Shown in pieces: positions 23,464 through 31,437 of a stretch of DNA of 64,000 nucleotides (its first letter is position 1; each line of letters opens with the position of its first letter). The translations under genes were made by a program, and so were the position numbers. The DNA is from Hymenobacter persicinus (GTDB taxonomy: Bacteria > Bacteroidota > Bacteroidia > Cytophagales > Hymenobacteraceae). The notes under the pieces were generated by a model. The model ran no database searches, had not been told where the DNA came from, and saw nothing but the letters and a program-made list of their open reading frames with translations. The stretch spans positions 1 through 64,000 of the forward strand of contig NZ_SEWE01000009.1 of NCBI RefSeq assembly GCF_004167665.1. The letters run 5' to 3'.

Positions 23464-23811
23464 GTCGGTTTAGAGAAATAGAACGTCATTCCGAGCATTC
23501 TGCGCTTCAAGCAGAGACCGAGGAACCTCGCGTGCTGTCGTTGCCAGAGTAACCGTCATGCTGAGCTTGCCGAAGCATCTCTACCGCTTCATTGGACTAG
23601 CGTTCAAGCGGCGTGTTAAAGATGCTTCGACAAGCTCAGCATGACGTTCTTTTCCAGCAACGCCGTCAAGCAGCACTCTTCGGCAAGCTCGGATGACGGT
23701 CAACGTAAGGCCGGCCGGTAACTCAGCGGCGACGACTTAAAGCCCAACTTTAAGCGCGAAGTACTATTGCCCGTAACTTCGTCTTACATTAGCCTAAAAT
23801 AATTCCTTCCC
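23464..23811. other. Gene-free 348-bp intergenic stretch with palindromic repeats
   Basis: No credible gene. It holds a long inverted repeat at 23554-23646, a partial third copy at about 23670-23700 (CTCTTCGGCAAGCTCGGATGACG-like), a degenerate GTCATTCCGAGC...GAGGAACCTCGCGTG-type element at about 23486-23535, and a possible -7 box TACTATTG at 23762-23769 for the coiled-coil gene. Confidence 0.7.
23554..23646. repeat. REP-like inverted repeat (CGTCATGCTGAGCTTG...CAAGCTCAGCATGACG)
   Basis: Arms of 27 bp at 23554-23580 and 23620-23646 differ at a single position and enclose 39 bp. This GTCATGCTGAGCTTGTCGAAGCATC type of palindrome is widely dispersed in many bacterial genomes as an intergenic repeat. 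It follows pheT and may act as a transcript-end hairpin. Confidence 0.8.
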
Positions 23812-24108
23812 ATGGCCTCCTCCCAGCAGCTTGCCCAGTTAGACCGTCTCGAGCGACAAGTCACGTCGTTAGTGGCTGCCTATCAAGGCTTGCGCGAGGA
23901 CCTGGCCGACGCCAACACCACCATCCAGCAGCTGCGCGCCGACGTGCGCGACCGGGAGCGACAGTTGAAGGATTTCCAGAATCAAGAGAATATCGCTAAA
24001 CTTGTCAATACCATAGCAGGGGAACCTGCCAACGCAAACGAGCTGAAACTTCGCCTCAACGAATATATCCGCGAAATCGATAAGTGCCTTGCCTATTTGA
24101 GGGAATAA
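23812..24108 (+). CDS. Coiled-coil protein upstream of zapA
   Basis: This 98-residue protein is almost entirely heptad-patterned helix (about residues 4-60, LDRLERQVTSLVAAYQGLREDL...), then a short linker and a second helix ending in CLAYLRE. It has no signal peptide and is cytoplasmic. Its constant partner is the zapA gene 33 bp downstream. A small coiled coil next to ZapA is common in Bacteroidota and may work with it at the division ring in the manner of ZapB; that is inferred from position and shape only. Confidence 0.8.
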   Translation: MASSQQLAQLDRLERQVTSLVAAYQGLREDLADANTTIQQLRADVRDRERQLKDFQNQENIAKLVNTIAGEPANANELKLRLNEYIREIDKCLAYLRE

Positions 24109-24141
24109 CCACCATCAAACCTTACGACACCTGCTCTTTCC

Positions 24142-24432
24142 ATGAGCGAGCTTTCCATCAAAATCCGCATTGCCGACCGGGATTACCCTATGCGGGTAGC
24201 CCCGCAGGAAGAGGAACGCCTACGCCTGGCGGGCCGCCTGCTGGGCGAGCGGATCAAGGAATTTCGCGAGCAGTACGGCATTCAGGACAAGCAGGATCTG
24301 CTGGCCATGATTGCCTTGTCCACCATGGCTGACGGGTTGAAGGTCAGCAAGGAAAAGGACGGCACGGATGCGGCCCTCACCGAACGCTTAGCGCGTTTGG
24401 ACGAGTTGCTTTCGGGAGTGGTGCTCGGCTAA
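24142..24432 (+). CDS. zapA: Cell division protein ZapA
   Basis: This 96-residue protein starts with the ZapA globular region: LSIKIRIADRDYPMRVAPQEEERLRLAGRLLGERI. A MIALSTMADGLKVSKEK segment and a C-terminal coiled coil follow. ZapA binds FtsZ and bundles its filaments at midcell. It is in an apparent operon with the preceding coiled-coil gene and is followed by rny. Confidence 0.92.
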   Translation: MSELSIKIRIADRDYPMRVAPQEEERLRLAGRLLGERIKEFREQYGIQDKQDLLAMIALSTMADGLKVSKEKDGTDAALTERLARLDELLSGVVLG

Positions 24433-24558
24433 GGAGGCCGGGCGCTGGCATACGTTTCAGACTCGAATCGGGTGGGGCAATCGGCTCCGCCATTCGTTCG
24501 TCGTCGGCAGATTTTTCCGTGTTATGGTTTCTTACCCACCCCCTAAAACCATAGCTCA
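24433..24558 (+). other. zapA-rny spacer, possible structured RNA (6S-like candidate)
   Basis: This 126-bp spacer has no gene. It contains complementary blocks: GGGTGGG near 24469 against CCCACCC near 24536, and the hairpin at 24524-24552. Placement right after zapA is where 6S RNA (ssrS) is found in several phyla, so I flag the region. I cannot show the full 6S fold by eye, and an rny 5' leader is an equally good explanation. Confidence 0.35.
24524..24552 (+). promoter_or_regulatory. Hairpin in the rny leader
   Basis: ATGGTTT (24524-24530) pairs with AAACCAT (24546-24552) around a C-rich loop, ending 6 bp before the rny ATG. A stem this close to the start could affect ribosome access or be a target for autoregulatory cleavage. 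Confidence 0.45.
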
Positions 24559-26256
24559 ATGCCCGACATTTTGTATATCATCCTGGCCGCCGTGCTTGCC
24601 CTTGGGGTCGGCATTGTGGTCGGGCGCCAACTGGCCGGCAAGGTCAAGCTTGACCACGAATCCGACGCCAAAGCCCGCGCCCAGCTCATCATCCAGGAGG
24701 CCGAAAGCCAGGCCACCCGCACCCGCGACGAGCGGATCCAGCAGTCGAAAGACAAGTTCCGCCAGCTCAAGAACGAATTTGAGCAGGACAGCAAGCGCCA
24801 GAAGCAGGAGCTCGACGCCGAGCTCACCCAGCGCCGCCAGGGCGTGGTGGAGCAGGAGCAGAGTATCAAGCAGCTCACCCAGACCACCCAGCGCCAGCTC
24901 GAGCAATTGCAGAAGAAGGAGCAGGACCTCGAAGCCCTGCGCGAAAAGCTCCAGAATGACTCCCAGCAGCAGCGCGAGCGGCTCGACGCCCAGGACGAGA
25001 AGCGCCGTGCCACCCTGGAAACCCAGTTGGCCAAGCTCCAGCGCCGGGAGGAAGAAGTGGAAGAGGAGTTGGAAAGCACCCGTGAATCCTTGAACGCCCA
25101 GCTGCTGCAGGTGCAGCACCAGCTCGAAACCATTTCGGGCCTGACCGCCGCCGAAGCCCGCGAGCAGCTGGTCGAAAGCCTCAAGAACGAGGCCCAGATT
25201 CAGGCCAGCTCCTACATCAAGGACGTGGTGGCCCAGGCCAAGCTCTCGGCCACGAAAGACGCCAAGAAAGTGGTGCTCGAAACCATTCAGCGCACCGCCG
25301 CCGAGCACGCCATTGAAAACTGCGTGTCCATCTTCAACATCGAGTCGGACGACGTAAAAGGCAAAATCATCGGCCGCGAGGGTCGCAATATCCGCGCCCT
25401 GGAAGCCGCTACCGGCGTCGAAATCATTGTCGACGACACGCCTGAGGCCATCATCATCTCCGGCTTCGACCCGGTGCGCCGCGAGGTGGCCCGCCTGAGC
25501 TTGCACCTGCTGGTAAAGGACGGCCGCATTCACCCGGCCCGCATCGAGGAAATCGTGGCCAAAACCCGCAAGAACATCGACGAGGAAATCGTTGAAATCG
25601 GCGAGCGGACCATCATCGACCTGGGCATTCACGGCCTGCACCCCGAGCTGATCAAAATGGTGGGGCGCATGCGCTTCCGCTCCTCGTACGGGCAGAATCT
25701 GCTCCAGCACAGCCGCGAAGTCGCCAATCTCTGCGCCACGATGGCCGCCGAACTGGGCCTGAACGTGAAGCACGCCAAGCGCGCCGGCCTCTTGCACGAC
25801 ATCGGCAAAGTGAGCACCGAGGAGCCTGAGCTGCCCCACGCCATTTTGGGCATGGAGATGGCCAAGAAGTACAAGGAGCACCCTGACGTGGTCAACGCCA
25901 TCGGCGCCCACCACGACGAAATCGAGATGACGGCCATGATTTCGCCGCTCGTGCAGGCCTGCGACGCCATCAGCGGCTCCCGCCCCGGCGCCCGCCGCGA
26001 GATGATGGAAAGCTACATCAAGCGCCTCAAGCAACTCGAGGAAACGGCCGTTTCGTTCGACGGCGTGCTGCAGTGCTACGCCATCCAGGCTGGTCGCGAG
26101 CTGCGCGTGATGGTGAATGCCGACAACGTGACCGACGAGCGCGCCCAGGAGCTGAGCTACGAAATTTCCCAGAAGATTGAAAAGGAAATGCAGTACCCCG
26201 GCCAGATCAAAATCACGGTTATCCGCGAAATGCGCGCCGTGGCCTACGCTAAGTAG
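24559..26256 (+). CDS. rny: Ribonuclease Y
   Basis: This 565-residue endoribonuclease initiates mRNA decay. The N-terminus is a membrane helix (residues 3-22), followed by a long coiled coil (about 30-200), a KH RNA-binding domain with [15 protein letters not shown] near 275, and an HD domain with LLHDIGK (catalytic His-Asp, about 412-418). A C-terminal domain ends in MRAVAYAK. Length and order match RNase Y. A strong terminator follows. Confidence 0.96.
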   Translation: MPDILYIILAAVLALGVGIVVGRQLAGKVKLDHESDAKARAQLIIQEAESQATRTRDERIQQSKDKFRQLKNEFEQDSKRQKQELDAELTQRRQGVVEQEQSIKQLTQTTQRQLEQLQKKEQDLEALREKLQNDSQQQRERLDAQDEKRRATLETQLAKLQRREEEVEEELESTRESLNAQLLQVQHQLETISGLTAAEAREQLVESLKNEAQIQASSYIKDVVAQAKLSATKDAKKVVLETIQRTAAEHAIENCVSIFNIESDDVKGKIIGREGRNIRALEAATGVEIIVDDTPEAIIISGFDPVRREVARLSLHLLVKDGRIHPARIEEIVAKTRKNIDEEIVEIGERTIIDLGIHGLHPELIKMVGRMRFRSSYGQNLLQHSREVANLCATMAAELGLNVKHAKRAGLLHDIGKVSTEEPELPHAILGMEMAKKYKEHPDVVNAIGAHHDEIEMTAMISPLVQACDAISGSRPGARREMMESYIKRLKQLEETAVSFDGVLQCYAIQAGRELRVMVNADNVTDERAQELSYEISQKIEKEMQYPGQIKITVIREMRAVAYAK

Positions 26257-26275
26257 ACCGCCAGAGTACAATTCG

Positions 26276-26311
26276 AAAAAGCCCCCGCAACGGACGTTGC
26301 GGGGGCTTTTT
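26276..26311 (+). terminator. Rho-independent terminator after rny
   Basis: AAAAAGCCCCCGCAAC/GTTGCGGGGGCTTTTT encloses a GGAC loop. The stem is perfect and carries a T tract on either strand, so it can also end the leftward acetyltransferase gene. Confidence 0.95.
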
Positions 26312-26336
26312 GGTGAAAACCGGGTTAAGCTAGCCG

Positions 26337-26801
26337 CTATGCTGGCCGCCATTCCATGAAGTAGGACGTGCCCGTATCCCGAACCTGGTAGAAGCCCAAA
26401 CTCTCGTAGAGCCGTTTGGCCGGGTTGCCGTGGGCCACGTGGAGCGTCACGGCCAGCTGTTGGCGGCGGGCCGATTCCAGAACGTCGGTAAGGATGCGGC
26501 GGCCTATGCCCTGGCCTTGGAACTCGGGCAGCAGGGAAATATCGATGATGCGGACCTCGGCGCCGGATTCCCACCGGTAGAGCCGGCCCACGGGGTGCTC
26601 CTGGTGCAGAATCAGCTGGTGGCTGGCGTCGGGGTAGCGGCTGGCGTAATCGGTGGTCTGGGCCCGCAGCTGCATGGTCAGAAAAGCCTGTTTCTGCGCT
26701 TCCGGCCAAACCAAATGCTGGAATTCAGCTTCCCGGGTGCTGCCGTACAGCTGGGCAATAAAGGGCTGGTCGTTGGCCTCAACGGGGCGGAGAGTTAGCA
26801 T
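26337..26801 (-). CDS. GNAT family N-acetyltransferase
   Basis: With the ATG at 26801 the protein has 154 residues. An upstream TTG would add seven. The acetyl-CoA motif A is clear: IIDISLLPEFQGQGIGRRIL, with Q-x-x-G-x-G/I. Motif B follows with VTLHVAHGNPAKRLYESLGF. It transfers an acetyl group from acetyl-CoA to an unknown amine substrate; the sequence gives no clue to it. It is a single gene between the rny terminator and the serine hydrolase gene. Confidence 0.88.
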   Translation of the reverse strand: MLTLRPVEANDQPFIAQLYGSTREAEFQHLVWPEAQKQAFLTMQLRAQTTDYASRYPDASHQLILHQEHPVGRLYRWESGAEVRIIDISLLPEFQGQGIGRRILTDVLESARRQQLAVTLHVAHGNPAKRLYESLGFYQVRDTGTSYFMEWRPA

Positions 26802-26870
26802 GCAGAAGTATTGATTGGGCAAACGAAAATACCACGAAGGCCTAGGGTTGTCGATTGGGCGCGGGCTTGG

Positions 26871-28358
26871 TTACGGCACGGCTCCAACCTTGGTGAACAC
26901 CAGCGGCTGGGAGTAAGGAAACCGCACTTCAATGCCCGCCACGGACTGCCCGGGGCCCGGCAGAATACGAAAATCGAACTGGTCGTTGCCGGTGTAGTGG
27001 CTGGTAAGGGCGGTAAAGTTGAGTCCCGAGTTGTGCTTGATGGGGCCTTTGAAATCGTAGTAGGCAAAGGCCAGCTGCTTTTTGGCCGGGCGGGAAAGGG
27101 TGATGGTGCCGTAGGCCGGATGCGCGTAGGTGCCCACGTACTGGTCCGCGGCGGCCAGCACCTGCGGGTCGTGGAGCAGCCCGGCAGCCGGCGCCGGGGC
27201 GGTGGGTGCGGGCTGGGCTTTGGCAACCACAAACTGCTCAAAGTCGGCCATCTTCCCGTAGTTGCCGTCGACGAAGATGTTGGTGGCGTAGCGAATCAGC
27301 AGGTTCTGCAGCTCGGTCTGCTGGTTGCACATAATGACGATGCCAAAACCACTCTGCGGAGCCAGCAGAATGCGGCTGCTTTGGCCGGCGGTGCGGCCGT
27401 CGTGGTAGATAATGCGGCGGCGGGTATCGACGTCCCAACCGATGCCGTAGAAGATTTCCTCCGGGGCGTTGCGCACCGTGAGCGGACTGGTGAGGTAGGC
27501 AAATTGCCGGGGCGAGAGAAACTCCTTGCCCTCGAGCGTGCCCTGATTGACGAGCATTTCCAGCCAGCGGGCCATGTCGGTGATGGTGGACGTGATGCTG
27601 CCGGCCGGCGCCATATCGGCCATGTCCAGGGCTGGCACCACCGTCCGGCCGTCGGGACGGTAGCTGACAGTCGGCTCGGGGTATTTCTGAAACTCCTCGA
27701 ACGTGGCAAAGGAGCTGCTCATGCCCAGGGGGCGGAAGATGCGGGTACGCACCAGCTCCTCCCACGACAAGTGCGCGGCGCGCTCCTCGGCAAGGCCCGC
27801 CACGGTGTAGAGCAGGTTGTTGTAAAGAAAATTCTCCCGAAAGGTGCCCTTGAAGCTCAGGTACGGCAGTTTGCCGATCAACTCCTGGCGGGCAATGCGC
27901 GGGCCGTACTGCAGATAGTAGTGCTGGTCGAGGCCGACGCGGTGGGTAAACAGGTCGCGGAGGGTAGCGTTGGCGCCGGCGTAGTCGTCAGACAGCTTGA
28001 ACTCCGGCAAGTGCTGACGCACCCGGTCGTCCCAGCTTAGCAGTTTTTCCTGCACGAGTTGGGCGGCAATGACACCGGTAAAGGCCTTGGTGCAGGAGCC
28101 GATTTCAAACAGCGTATTGGTCGTTACGGGCAGCTTGCGGGCCACGTCGCGGTAGCCCAGCCCACCCTTGTAGAGCAGCTTCCGGTCTTTTACAATTGCC
28201 ACGGCTAGGCCCGGATTGTGAGTTTTCTGGCGCAGCGAATCGGTGAGCTGCAGAAAATACGCCAGCTGCTGGGCCGTCGTGCGGGGAGCCGGCGCGGGAC
28301 GGTTTTGGGCCAGCAGGGCAGGGCTGCCAAGCAGCAGTAGAGCAAGAAGAAGACGCAT
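26871..28358 (-). CDS. Secreted serine hydrolase, beta-lactamase class C/PBP-like
   Basis: This 495-residue protein has a signal peptide (MRLLLALLLLGSPALLAQ) and a beta-lactamase-related domain. Catalytic motifs: SCTK (nucleophile Ser, SxxK, near residue 88), a Tyr-containing YNN in FLYNNLLY near 180, and HDGRTAG replacing KTG near 325. A C-terminal DUF3471-like beta domain (about 395-495) follows. It acts in the periplasm or outside the cell, probably as a D-Ala peptidase or esterase; the substrate is unknown. The ATG at 28358 supplies the signal; codons upstream of it are not needed. Confidence 0.92.
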   Translation of the reverse strand: MRLLLALLLLGSPALLAQNRPAPAPRTTAQQLAYFLQLTDSLRQKTHNPGLAVAIVKDRKLLYKGGLGYRDVARKLPVTTNTLFEIGSCTKAFTGVIAAQLVQEKLLSWDDRVRQHLPEFKLSDDYAGANATLRDLFTHRVGLDQHYYLQYGPRIARQELIGKLPYLSFKGTFRENFLYNNLLYTVAGLAEERAAHLSWEELVRTRIFRPLGMSSSFATFEEFQKYPEPTVSYRPDGRTVVPALDMADMAPAGSITSTITDMARWLEMLVNQGTLEGKEFLSPRQFAYLTSPLTVRNAPEEIFYGIGWDVDTRRRIIYHDGRTAGQSSRILLAPQSGFGIVIMCNQQTELQNLLIRYATNIFVDGNYGKMADFEQFVVAKAQPAPTAPAPAAGLLHDPQVLAAADQYVGTYAHPAYGTITLSRPAKKQLAFAYYDFKGPIKHNSGLNFTALTSHYTGNDQFDFRILPGPGQSVAGIEVRFPYSQPLVFTKVGAVP

Positions 28359-28718
28359 AAAAAATAGTAGTGCTATGGGTAGAGGAGGACTGAATAAGGC
28401 AATAGGTGGCGCTAGCGGGAGTAGTGCGTTAAAGAAACGAAGAAAAGCGCCCGAACTCCAGCCTGGCTTATCGACGGGGGAAAGCGGCGCGCCGGTTAGC
28501 GGGAAAAACCGACTCTCCAACGCGGTGTCCGATGTCTGCTGTGGTCGGGGACGGGTTGCTGAAAAACCTTGTTGACATGCTCGAAAGGCCTTTTTTAGAG
28601 CGGACTGCCAACGCCGGACAACCGTTTGGAAAGTCTGACCGGAACCGAATCTGGTTTTCGCCCGGGCCCGTGCCCGACTAGGTTTGAGCTATCAATCACC
28701 GCCACCGATTTACTTCCT
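28359..28718. other. Intergenic 360-bp region between divergent genes
   Basis: I see no gene here. It must hold promoters for the leftward hydrolase (TACTATTT close to its ATG on the minus strand) and the rightward lipoprotein. An A/T-rich AAGGCCTTTTTT element sits near 28590. Open frames in it overlap the flanking genes and do not resemble proteins. Confidence 0.55.
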
Positions 28719-29492
28719 ATGAACCCCCGTTTCCTTACCCGCCGGCTTACCTCATTTGCTACCTTATTGCTGCTGGGCAGCTGCACCGTGTACGCGCCCA
28801 TGCAGCCCACTATTTCCACTATTCACGTCAAGGGCCAGGTTGAAATCAGCGGCGGGGTCCAGGCCAGCGGCCGGGTAGAAAGCAGCGTGGTGTATTCGCC
28901 GTTGCCCAACGTGCTGGTAATGGGCGCGGGCACCTTCCGGCCCAACCTCGGCGATTCTACCTTCTACCAGACTCGGCAGTGGGAAGCCGGGCTGGGCGGT
29001 TATCTACCCCTGGGCAGCGGCTGGCAGCTTACGGGCCTGGCTGGCTACGGCACCGCCCACACCCACCGGGCCTACGTAGAGGAGCCCCTGATCTGGGGGG
29101 AACGAATGCTCGAAACCTACCAGATGCGCTACCGCAAGGTGTTTGGGCAGGCCAGCCTCACCCACGAAGACTCGCGGGGAGCGGTAGGCGCGGTGTACCG
29201 TCTTTCCCACCTCGGCTTCGACCAGATCGACTACTCCGCGGAGCATTTTCCGGCCTACGGATTGCCGCTTCGCAGCTTGGTGCGACACGAGGCGCTGGTC
29301 TTCGGCCGCCGCAACCTGGGTGCCGGGGGCCGCTGGCAGCTGCAGGGGACCCTGGGCCTCTCTATGGCGGGCCAGGGCCGCCACAGCACCTCGGAGGATG
29401 CGCGCTACAACCAGGTGAACCAGGTGCTGCTGCCGGTGCCCACGGTCGGCCTGGGCGTCGTGTTTCGGCCTACGCTACGGCGCGAAAAATAA
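28719..29492 (+). CDS. Outer-membrane-type lipoprotein, paralogue 1
   Basis: With the ATG at 28719 this is 257 residues with a lipoprotein signal: LLLLGSC, Cys near 24. The mature part begins CTVYAPMQPTISTIHVKGQVEISGGVQ and continues with alternating aromatic/Gly strands, which suggests a small beta-barrel. The ending VPTVGLGVVFRPTLRREK resembles a terminal strand. It shares layout with the proteins at 29545 and 32987. The function is unknown. Confidence 0.78.
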   Translation: MNPRFLTRRLTSFATLLLLGSCTVYAPMQPTISTIHVKGQVEISGGVQASGRVESSVVYSPLPNVLVMGAGTFRPNLGDSTFYQTRQWEAGLGGYLPLGSGWQLTGLAGYGTAHTHRAYVEEPLIWGERMLETYQMRYRKVFGQASLTHEDSRGAVGAVYRLSHLGFDQIDYSAEHFPAYGLPLRSLVRHEALVFGRRNLGAGGRWQLQGTLGLSMAGQGRHSTSEDARYNQVNQVLLPVPTVGLGVVFRPTLRREK

Positions 29493-29544
29493 GCCGTCCT
29501 CACCTGCCACGTAGCTTTTCAATACTCTTACTCAATCAGCTTGG

Positions 29545-30345
29545 ATGATGAATTTGCTACGCTGTTCGTTACTGATTCTGGGTTTGGGAGCCGGAAGCTG
29601 CGCCCCGTTTTACCAAGCTACGTTGCCTTCGGCGCCCCTGGTACGGCACCGCGGCGAAGTGGCCGTCATTGGCAGCTGGCTGCTGTCGGAAACGGGTCAG
29701 GCGACGGTGGCCTGGTCGCCGGTTGAGCACGTGCGGCTGGGCGGCACAATCACTGCCTGCCACAGTGGCGAAGCGTCGCCGGATAGCAGCGACACGTACT
29801 CTTACCTGCGCAGCCGGGCTTACCAAGTGGACGCCGGGTACTATTTCGGGGTAAGCCAGGGCCGTGGGGTGGTGGAAGTAAGTGGCAGCGTTGGCAAAAG
29901 CCGTAGCCTGGCCCACGGCGACGCCGTCATCGACCCGTTCAGCTACGGCTCGCCGGTGCCAGGCGGCGGCACTGGGGGCAAGGCTACCCGCGGCCTTCCC
30001 GACCAGATCGGCGAGTTCAGGACGGTAGCCGGGCAAGTCAGCGGCTTATGGGACAGAGAAGGGCCCGGCAGCCGACAGACCGGCCTGCTGCTGCGGCTGA
30101 GCCGCGTCGAATGCACCCGGCTCACCTTCGACGGGCAGGAGTTGGCCCGGCCGGCGAACTGGTACATCGAGCCGGCGGGCCTATTTCGAACCAAGGGACA
30201 GGGGTTGCGGGCGGAATTTCAGCTAGGGTACACCCTGGGGTTGGTGGCGCAACCCAACAACAGCGTTTTTCCGCATGTCCGGCCGCGGGTAGCGGTGAGC
30301 CTGCTGGCTTTCCCGGTGGTTATCTACCGTAAGTTCAAAGACTAG
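29545..30345 (+). CDS. Outer-membrane-type lipoprotein, paralogue 2
   Basis: This 266-residue protein has the lipobox GAGSC at about residues 15-19. Mature sequence CAPFYQATLPSAPLVRHRGEVAVIGSWLLSETGQATVAWSPVEHVRLGG matches the layout of its upstream neighbour. The remainder is beta-strand rich with Gly turns and ends with VAVSLLAFPVVIYRKFKD. It probably arose by duplication of the gene 53 bp upstream or of the gene at 32987. Its stop overlaps the convergent rlmF stop in CTAG. Confidence 0.8.
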   Translation: MMNLLRCSLLILGLGAGSCAPFYQATLPSAPLVRHRGEVAVIGSWLLSETGQATVAWSPVEHVRLGGTITACHSGEASPDSSDTYSYLRSRAYQVDAGYYFGVSQGRGVVEVSGSVGKSRSLAHGDAVIDPFSYGSPVPGGGTGGKATRGLPDQIGEFRTVAGQVSGLWDREGPGSRQTGLLLRLSRVECTRLTFDGQELARPANWYIEPAGLFRTKGQGLRAEFQLGYTLGLVAQPNNSVFPHVRPRVAVSLLAFPVVIYRKFKD

Positions 30346-31334
30346 CCGGCCGCCGGCTTTTCCTTGCTCCAGCGCGCTGCCCGCCAGGCCTGCTGCTGCT
30401 CGGCATCGAGAAACGTCCAGGCGACGAAGCGGCTTTTCTTCTGGCCCTGGGCCATGTCGATGGTGCGCACTTCGTGGGCCTTGGCCCACTGCAGCTCTTT
30501 GTAGATGCCGGGCAGGGCGACTTTCTTTGCTACCAATGACGTAAACCAGAAGGCCTGCGTCGGAATCTGGGCGCTTTCCTGCACCAGACGGCGCACGAAG
30601 GCTTCTTCTCCGCCCGGGTACCACAGCTCCCCGGGCTGGCCGCCGAAGTTCAGCCCAGGGGCCGCTTTCGAGCCCGACTTGACTCCCAGGTTGTGCTGCT
30701 TGCGGCGGTTATCGGCCGTGGCCTCGGCCAGGGAAGCGTAGAACGGCGGGTTGCACAAGGTCAGGTCAAACTGCTCCCGCGGCTTCACCACGCCCTGGAG
30801 CACGTGCCGGGCGTCGGCCTGCTGGCGCAGCTCCACGTGGCCCGTCAGCGCCGGATTGGCGCCCACAATGGCCTTGGCCGTGCGCAGCGCCCCCGCGTCG
30901 GTATCGGCTCCCACGAAGTGCCAGCCGTACTGCTGGTGGCCGATAATGGGGTAGATGCAGTTGGCGCCCACGCCCACGTCGAGCACCCGTACGCCCTTGC
31001 CCCGGGGCACTTGCCCGTCGTTGACGCTGGCCAGCAAATCGGCCAGGTAATGCACGTAGTCGGCGCGGCCGGGAATGGGCGGGCAGAGGTAGTTGGCCGG
31101 AATATCCCAGTGCTCGATGCCGTAAAACTGCTTCAGCAGGGCCCGATTCAGCATGCGCACCGCGGCCGGGTTGTTGAAGTCGACCGACTCACTGCCGTAG
31201 GCGTTCTGGGTCACGAAGGGCTGCAGGGCCGGCAGGGTCTGCCCGAGCTGGGCAAAGTCGTAGCGGCCCTGGTGGGCGTTGCGCGGATGCAGCAGGGGCG
31301 TTTCGGGGGCGGCAGGCGTTGGTTTGGCGGGCAT
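30342..31334 (-). CDS. rlmF: 23S rRNA (adenine(1618)-N(6))-methyltransferase
   Basis: This 330-residue protein matches RlmF: LHPRNAHQGRYDF near the N-terminus, VRLNRALL-like and HWDIPANYLCPPIPGRADYVHYLADLLA, an SAM-binding VLDVGVGANCIYPIIG motif, and the N6-adenine signature CNPPFYAS near 206. It methylates A1618 of 23S rRNA. The ATG at 31334 agrees with family starts, and a TATGTTTG -7 box lies 29 bp upstream. It is convergent with the preceding lipoprotein gene. Confidence 0.95.
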   Translation of the reverse strand: MPAKPTPAAPETPLLHPRNAHQGRYDFAQLGQTLPALQPFVTQNAYGSESVDFNNPAAVRMLNRALLKQFYGIEHWDIPANYLCPPIPGRADYVHYLADLLASVNDGQVPRGKGVRVLDVGVGANCIYPIIGHQQYGWHFVGADTDAGALRTAKAIVGANPALTGHVELRQQADARHVLQGVVKPREQFDLTLCNPPFYASLAEATADNRRKQHNLGVKSGSKAAPGLNFGGQPGELWYPGGEEAFVRRLVQESAQIPTQAFWFTSLVAKKVALPGIYKELQWAKAHEVRTIDMAQGQKKSRFVAWTFLDAEQQQAWRAARWSKEKPAAG

Positions 31335-31362
31335 GGCAAGGAAAATGGCGGTCAGCAAAAGA

Positions 31363-31370
31363 CAAACATA
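31363..31370 (-). promoter_or_regulatory. rlmF -7 box (TATGTTTG)
   Basis: The minus-strand reading TATGTTTG is a full match to TAnnTTTG, 28 bp before the rlmF ATG. No clear -33 element was found. Confidence 0.55.
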
Positions 31371-31437
31371 ACGGAAGCTTTCCGGCTACCGCGCCAGCAG
31401 CTCCGGCGCCGTGGTGCTGCGAGCAGCGGAAAGGCCG

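Noticed and set aside
24556..26709. 717-codon minus-strand frame opposite rny
   Set aside because: Leu/Gln-rich product is the mirror of the rny coiled coil; not a real gene.
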